Of a stretch of 35,403 nt of DNA, positions 31,159 through 35,403 are shown piece after piece; position 1 is the first letter of the stretch; the number at the start of each line of letters is the position of its first letter. The stretch spans positions 1-35,403 of the forward strand of contig NZ_VUMS01000026.1 of the NCBI RefSeq assembly GCF_009696065.1. Direction: 5' to 3'. The position numbers and the translations under genes are program-made. The notes beneath the pieces were generated by a model. The model saw nothing but the letters and a program-made list of their open reading frames with translations. It had not been told where the DNA came from and did no database searches. This stretch comes from Oliverpabstia intestinalis (GTDB taxonomy: Bacteria > Bacillota > Clostridia > Lachnospirales > Lachnospiraceae).

Positions 31159-32503
31159 AAAACGATGTACCAGTACTCGTCAGATAAGCCGCCAGGGTAC
31201 TCATACACGCCCCGCTGGCTCCCTCTGCCATCTCATCGGTTTCTTTGCGTACCACGGACGGTCCCACCATATCGAGATGGATCCACTGTGTTCCATCTTC
31301 CACAAAATTTTCCAGGAAACATGCCGCCACGCTGGCACCTGCCCCTTTCCCCGGGGCATAATTGGCAAAGTCCGCACAGATCGACCATTCGATCATCTTA
31401 TGGTAGATCGGTCCCATCGGCAGCTGCCAGTAATATTCTCCGGTCTGCTCCGCTGTTTCTTCCCAGATGCGAAGCGCTTCCCGCTCATTGCCAAACAGCG
31501 CAACCACCTGATCTCCCAGGGCGCTCTGTGCCGAATACGTCAGGGTGGCAAGGTCGATCACGGTGCGCGCCCCCATACGCTGCGCAAACGTGATACCGTC
31601 ACACAATACCAGCCGTCCTTCCGCATCGGTGTTGTAGACTTCCACGGTCTTTCCTGCCAGCGTCGTGATCACATCACCCATCTTTACCGCATCCGGGCTG
31701 ATCACATTTTCTGCGAGCATCAGCACTGCCATCACATTTTTTTCGACTTTCTGTATAGCAAGATACTCCAGCATCTCCAGCATTTCCGCTGCCCCGCACA
31801 TATCGTACTTCATGCCGTTCATGCCATCGACAGACTTCAGATGATACCCCCCGGCATCAAACATCAGTCCTTTTCCGACCAGTGAGGTCCAGTCTGCCCC
31901 CGGTGCGCCCTCATAGCGAAGCACTACCATGGCAGCCTCTCTCCGGCTTCCCTGATTGACTGCTAAAAGAGCGCCGCATCCAAGTTCTTCCAGCTTCTGA
32001 TCTCCATAAATTTCACAGTCGATTCCAAGCTCCTGCGCCAGCGTCTGTGCATACGATGCTAAATCTTCAGTATGTAAGTAATTGTTCGGCAGATTTCCAA
32101 GAGTTCTCGCATGTCCTTTACAACGTCCCAATAATTCCCCACGCTCCAGCGCTGCTATTTCCTGCGCCGAGCCTTCCAATACAAATGTATAACAGGTATC
32201 TCCATAATCACACAGTGAATCCCTGTTTTCGTATACTTTCTGTTTTCCCAGCATCTTCACTCCGTTCCGGGAAAACTGATATGCACCATCGTACAGGCTG
32301 CACACCCCATTGCACAGCATCTGTATCCATTCCTTTTCGGAAAATCCTTCTTTTTTTACCACGATCCAGCAGTCACCGCCCCGTTTTTTCCCAAGTTTCC
32401 GGAAGTTTTCCGGTGTCGCCCTTCCTTTCTCCAAGAAAACTTCTGCCTGCTGTTCTTCTGCCTGATTCGTCCATCGGATCTTCATCTTATCCACACCCCA
32501 CAT
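31151..32503 (-). CDS. M17 family leucyl aminopeptidase
   Basis: A 450-residue metallopeptidase. The family signature NTDAEGRLVLCDG is present (about 287-299), along with GKGLMFDAGGYHLKS (about 213-227, metal-binding Lys/Asp) and MKYDMCGAAEML near 235. It lacks part of the N-terminal domain length of E. coli PepA (503 residues) but keeps the whole catalytic half. Such enzymes remove N-terminal residues from peptides in the cytoplasm with two metal ions. AGGGG precedes the ATG at 32503; an ATG 18 bases later is also possible. Its last codons and stop lie in a palindromic repeat, so the C-terminus (TGTSFSK) may have been changed by the insertion. Confidence 0.9.
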   Translation of the reverse strand: MWGVDKMKIRWTNQAEEQQAEVFLEKGRATPENFRKLGKKRGGDCWIVVKKEGFSEKEWIQMLCNGVCSLYDGAYQFSRNGVKMLGKQKVYENRDSLCDYGDTCYTFVLEGSAQEIAALERGELLGRCKGHARTLGNLPNNYLHTEDLASYAQTLAQELGIDCEIYGDQKLEELGCGALLAVNQGSRREAAMVVLRYEGAPGADWTSLVGKGLMFDAGGYHLKSVDGMNGMKYDMCGAAEMLEMLEYLAIQKVEKNVMAVLMLAENVISPDAVKMGDVITTLAGKTVEVYNTDAEGRLVLCDGITFAQRMGARTVIDLATLTYSAQSALGDQVVALFGNEREALRIWEETAEQTGEYYWQLPMGPIYHKMIEWSICADFANYAPGKGAGASVAACFLENFVEDGTQWIHLDMVGPSVVRKETDEMAEGASGACMSTLAAYLTSTGTSFSK

Positions 32504-32583
32504 ACTTTTCCCCTGTATATTTACACAATTTCCCGGTTATACAGGGGAAACCTTGATTGCCTTATTATTTTATCACTCAGATA

Positions 32584-33942
32584 TCAGTGAAAGATTCCCC
32601 CATAAACCTCGTCATATTTATCTACCAGCTGTTTTGCCAGCGAATACGAATTTACCAGCGGATGTAACATCAGCGCCTGTACAGCGGTTTCTTTGGACTG
32701 ATTTTTGACTGCCTCTACGGTCAGTTTTTCGTACATTTTGATCAGACGGATCAACAGATAGCAATGTTCCGGTACTTCTTCAACTCTGACCGGATGGATG
32801 CCGTCTTTGGATACCAGACAGGTAGTCTCGATCACATCTTCATCTGCCAGTCCCGGGATGCTTCCGTTATTTTCTACGGACAGTACCAGATATTTTCCTT
32901 TTTCACTCTGCATACCTTCGATGCAGTCCAGCATAACCCCTGCATATCCCATACCGTCCGGTACTTCCAGCTGGCCTTTTTCCAGCAGCGGACGTTTTGC
33001 CAGACCGGACTCGATGCTCATGTAGGAATTCTCACGAACCTGCATATAATACAGGAAGATCTGCAGTGCGCCTTCCGGATCGGCATCGATATCCATATGC
33101 TTCAGTTCGTCCATCATCTGAATATTAACGTTCTCGATGGTCTTTCCTCTGGTTGCACCTGATTTTTGGATATTTTCCAGTGCTTTTTCTCTGTGATAGT
33201 AGTAGTACAGATATTCATTCGGCAGGAATCCGATGGAACGGAGCAGTTCCGGATCGAACATGGAGAATTCCTGTACCCCCTGTAAAAATGCATCGTCCGC
33301 CAGCAGTTCCGGTAAGATTTCCTCGCCTTTTTTCTTTACGCTGCGGATCCAGGACAGGTGGTTTAATCCGAAGAATTCTACATACAGATCGTCTTCTTCC
33401 ACCCCCAGATCGTGTGCCATGCGGAACTTGGTGCTGCTTGGAGCATCACAGATACCGATGATCTTGTCGTATCCGGCGCTTCGCAGTGCCTGTGTTACCA
33501 GACCGGACGGATTGGTAAAGTTGAAGATCCATGCATCCGGTGCATATTTTTTGATCAGTTCACAATATTCCATCAGAACCGGAATGGTACGAACTGCCAT
33601 GGAGAATCCGCCGACACCGGTTGTCTCCTGTCCGATCACGCCAAGATCCAGAGCGATTGTTTCATCTACAACACGGGAATGGTCTCCGCCGACACGCAAT
33701 GTGGTTACGATATAATCTGCTCCAGTGATGGCTTCCACCGGATCGGATACCGCCCATACTTTCAGTTCTTCGTGGTTTCTCTCCACTACATGTTTACATA
33801 ACTTTTCAATGATTCTCTGTTTTTCTTCCTGGATATCGTAGAGTACGACTTCGTCAATGTGAAGTTTTTTATATCTTTTTAAAAGTCCGTTGATAAAAAT
33901 TACGGTACGTACACCTGCTCCTCCGATAACTGCAATTTTCAT
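32584..33942 (-). CDS. GH4 family 6-phospho-glycosidase
   Basis: A 452-residue NAD-dependent glycosidase counted from the ATG at 33942, which follows AAGGAGG. The N-terminal Rossmann motif is IAVIGGAGVRTVIFINGLL (GGAG). NFTNPSGLVTQAL (about 147), then GICDAPSST and FGLNHLSWI, carry the metal-binding Cys and His of family GH4. It resembles 6-phospho-beta-glucosidases (CelF/LicH type). These use NAD+ and Mn2+ to split phosphorylated disaccharides taken in by a PTS. No PTS gene is inside the window. It is 22 bp downstream of the pfkB kinase, one operon with it. Confidence 0.92.
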   Translation of the reverse strand: MKIAVIGGAGVRTVIFINGLLKRYKKLHIDEVVLYDIQEEKQRIIEKLCKHVVERNHEELKVWAVSDPVEAITGADYIVTTLRVGGDHSRVVDETIALDLGVIGQETTGVGGFSMAVRTIPVLMEYCELIKKYAPDAWIFNFTNPSGLVTQALRSAGYDKIIGICDAPSSTKFRMAHDLGVEEDDLYVEFFGLNHLSWIRSVKKKGEEILPELLADDAFLQGVQEFSMFDPELLRSIGFLPNEYLYYYYHREKALENIQKSGATRGKTIENVNIQMMDELKHMDIDADPEGALQIFLYYMQVRENSYMSIESGLAKRPLLEKGQLEVPDGMGYAGVMLDCIEGMQSEKGKYLVLSVENNGSIPGLADEDVIETTCLVSKDGIHPVRVEEVPEHCYLLIRLIKMYEKLTVEAVKNQSKETAVQALMLHPLVNSYSLAKQLVDKYDEVYGGIFH

Positions 33943-33964
33943 AACCTTTTCCTCCTTGTTGTCT

Positions 33965-34918
33965 CTATTTGTTTCTCTCAATAGTTTCCTGGTTTTTGAT
34001 AAATGTTTCCAGCTTCTCCTCTGTCGGAAATCCGGTATTGCCACCCAGCGCGGTTACGGAGAGTGCTCCGCACCCATTTCCGCATTTCAGGCATTCTTCC
34101 ATGGATTTTCCTCTCAGGAATCCGTAGACAAATCCCGCATTAAAGGAATCTCCGGCTCCTGTGGTGTCCACGGCTTCCACTATGTACGGTGCGGCCTGAT
34201 ACAACCTGCCGTCTTTCACTGCGATGGAACCTTTTTTGCCCATCTTGATAACCGCCATACCTGCAGTCCGGGCAAATTCCCGTGCAGCTTCCTCAGCACT
34301 TTCTTTTCTTCCGTAGTGTTCTGCTTCTGTCTCATTCATAAACAGCACATCAATATACGGGAAGAGATCCCGGATCTCCGGTTTCCACTCGCCGGTGGAA
34401 TCCCAGCCGACATCAAAGGAAACCGTTGCCTGTGTCTCTGCCTTGATCTTCTTTAACAGTTCCAGATATTCGTTATGATTGATGGAACCTGCATAGCCGG
34501 TCACGTGGATATGTGCGGCTTCTTTTACTTTTTCTACATCTACATTGACAATACTGATCTTTTCGTTGGTCCCCCGATAGGTCAGAAAGGAGCGGTCTTT
34601 TTCATTGGTAAAGCTCAGTGAGATTCCCGTTTTTAACTCCTTACTTATCACAAGCAAAGAATCATCTACATGGCTTTCCCGAAATTTGTTCCGGATCAGT
34701 TCGCCGTAACAGTCATCTCCCACCTCTCCCTGAAAGACCGGGTGAAGTCCCAGCTTGCCGACTCCCAGGGTAAATAATGCGGCGCCGCCGCCGACAAATG
34801 TTTCCATCACGGAAACTTCGTCTTCCTGTCCCGGTTCCGGAAATTTTTCCACTCCCGGGATCACGATATCAATGTTGACATCGCCGTATACATAAACATC
34901 CCACTTTTTCGCGTTCAT
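33965..34918 (-). CDS. PfkB family carbohydrate kinase
   Basis: A 317-residue kinase counted from the ATG at 34918 (AGGGAGAAGG upstream); the longer reading from 35098 adds a Lys-rich stretch with no domain. It has the N-terminal GGG motif (FVGGGAALFTLGVGKLG, about 41-57) and the C-terminal catalytic signature VDTTGAGDSFNAGF (about 247-260, Asp is the catalytic base). The family phosphorylates sugars or nucleosides; the substrate is not determined. Its partner gene, a GH4 6-phospho-glycosidase, suggests joint use of a disaccharide. Confidence 0.9.
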   Translation of the reverse strand: MNAKKWDVYVYGDVNIDIVIPGVEKFPEPGQEDEVSVMETFVGGGAALFTLGVGKLGLHPVFQGEVGDDCYGELIRNKFRESHVDDSLLVISKELKTGISLSFTNEKDRSFLTYRGTNEKISIVNVDVEKVKEAAHIHVTGYAGSINHNEYLELLKKIKAETQATVSFDVGWDSTGEWKPEIRDLFPYIDVLFMNETEAEHYGRKESAEEAAREFARTAGMAVIKMGKKGSIAVKDGRLYQAAPYIVEAVDTTGAGDSFNAGFVYGFLRGKSMEECLKCGNGCGALSVTALGGNTGFPTEEKLETFIKNQETIERNK

Positions 34919-35102
34919 ACCTTCTCCCTCTCTCGTGTGCCCGGATTTTCTGTCACTTCCGCAGCCCGTTTTGTTCATTGTATCATAATTCTGCAGCACC
35001 ATGTGGTGTATTTTTTTATACTTCTCTCTTTTTTCTCTATAAAATCTGCTTTTTTGACTTTTCTCAGAAACAGTAATTTTCAACCTTATTTTTTTCACAG
35101 AA

Positions 35103-35167
35103 AAAGGTTCCCCGCATCGCTCATAGATTCATCTCTATATAAATGCTGAACGAGGCAAAGAACCTTT
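35103..35167 (-). terminator. probable terminator between the IS element and pfkB
   Basis: An imperfect stem with 8-bp outer arms AAAGGTTC and GAACCTTT and a long inner part is followed by five T residues on the minus strand. It would stop transcripts coming from right of the window before the pfkB gene. The rest of 34919-35100 shows an AT-rich gap without gene; no clear pfkB promoter was found. Confidence 0.6.
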
Positions 35168-35174
35168 TGATATT

Positions 35175-35403
35175 TAACTTGTAACTAAGTCATAACCACC
35201 ACTTCAAGTGGTGGTTTGTTGTTGACCCTATAAGGGTCCTATGCCTGCACGCCTAAAAGGCGGATGCCTCAAGCATTCATACCGGCTTGCCTCTGAAAGA
35301 GGCTTACCGTCGTGTATCTTCTCTTTTAGATTCTTCTTTTTGCTGCTGTATATATTCTTTTACAGCTTCTTCTGTAATATTGCCTACTGTCGCTACATAA
35401 TAT
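35175..35403 (-). mobile_element. IS200/IS605-family element, 3' end, right-edge partial
   Basis: The end region holds four short hairpins in a row: AACCACCAC-TTCAA-GTGGTGGTT (35194-35216), GACCCTATAAGGGTC (35224-35238), CGCCTAAAAGGCG (35250-35262) and GCCTCTGAAAGAGGC (35289-35303). They lie downstream of a partial transposase gene. Subterminal hairpins without terminal inverted repeats are the mark of this family. The exact left boundary cannot be fixed. Confidence 0.75.
35304..35403 (-). CDS. IS200/IS605 transposase TnpA, C-terminal fragment cut by the window edge
   Basis: The last 32 codons of an ORF entering from the right edge. The peptide YVATVGNITEEAVKEYIQQQ followed by a Lys/Arg/Glu-rich tail matches the C-terminal end of Y1 transposases of the IS200 group, where an ETVGN(V/I)SEE block precedes the final helix. 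The catalytic HUH and Tyr residues are outside the window, so activity cannot be judged. It is directly followed by the hairpins of the element's 3' end. Confidence 0.8.
   Translation of the reverse strand, partial: YYVATVGNITEEAVKEYIQQQKEESKREDTRR

Noticed and set aside
1-35403. CRISPR array, prophage, restriction-modification or toxin-antitoxin system
   Set aside because: No regularly spaced repeats, phage genes, methylases, nucleases or small paired toxin-like genes were seen on either strand.

Overview
The window looks like chromosomal DNA of a spore-forming, anaerobic Firmicute of the class Clostridia, most likely family Lachnospiraceae (Blautia, Dorea or Ruminococcus-like). The reasons are a YyaC-type spore protease gene, a large Bacillus-type SRP RNA with an Alu domain, a split transketolase, a glycyl-radical-type activase, ATP-dependent PEP carboxykinase, strong AGGAGG ribosome sites, and DUF5711, DUF6128 and DUF6147-like proteins that I associate with this family. 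Genus-level placement is inference.

Layout: (1) 1-300 holds three tandem consensus promoters on the minus strand and the leader of an rRNA operon that lies left of the window. (2) 414-5127 is an envelope/sporulation stretch: CvpA-like and DUF5711 proteins, a protein with a degenerate MPN/JAMM domain fused to a LysM domain, YyaC, and an HD-domain protein that overlaps yyaC tail to tail. (3) 5288-7941 is a non-oxidative pentose-phosphate set: split transketolase and a short transaldolase. (4) 8337-14847 is the conserved tadA / SRP RNA / dnaX / ybaB / recR neighbourhood, with a 6-phosphofructokinase gene inserted, the SRP RNA gene inverted relative to its neighbours, a tRNA-Ser directly behind tadA, a LacI-type regulator behind recR, and a near-perfect palindrome of about 235 bp behind the SRP RNA. 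(5) 14928-20668 holds a DUF6128-like gene, a radical-SAM activase plus an AlaX-like editing protein, a thioredoxin-reductase-like flavoprotein, and pckA. (6) 20965-26620 is a self-contained module: a TetR regulator divergent from an MMPL/RND membrane protein and a secreted Leu-x-x-Gly heptad-repeat protein, with three matched palindromic operators between them. (7) 26865-28741 is a sigma factor / putative anti-sigma / secreted protein operon. (8) 29344-34918 holds an unrecognised glycosidase-like protein, an M17 aminopeptidase, a GH4 6-phospho-glycosidase and a PfkB sugar kinase. (9) The right edge is the 3' end of an IS200/IS605-type element.

The most unusual content is between the genes. 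There are three kinds of short non-coding inverted-repeat element: a TAACTGTTCAGTA-ended family (one copy flanked by a 9-bp direct repeat and carrying an intrinsic terminator), a GAGCGTGTCTG-ended family with TA at each end, and a third palindromic element that reaches into the stop codon of the aminopeptidase gene. The long palindrome behind the SRP RNA is a fourth, different structure. I saw no CRISPR array, no prophage and no complete defence system.
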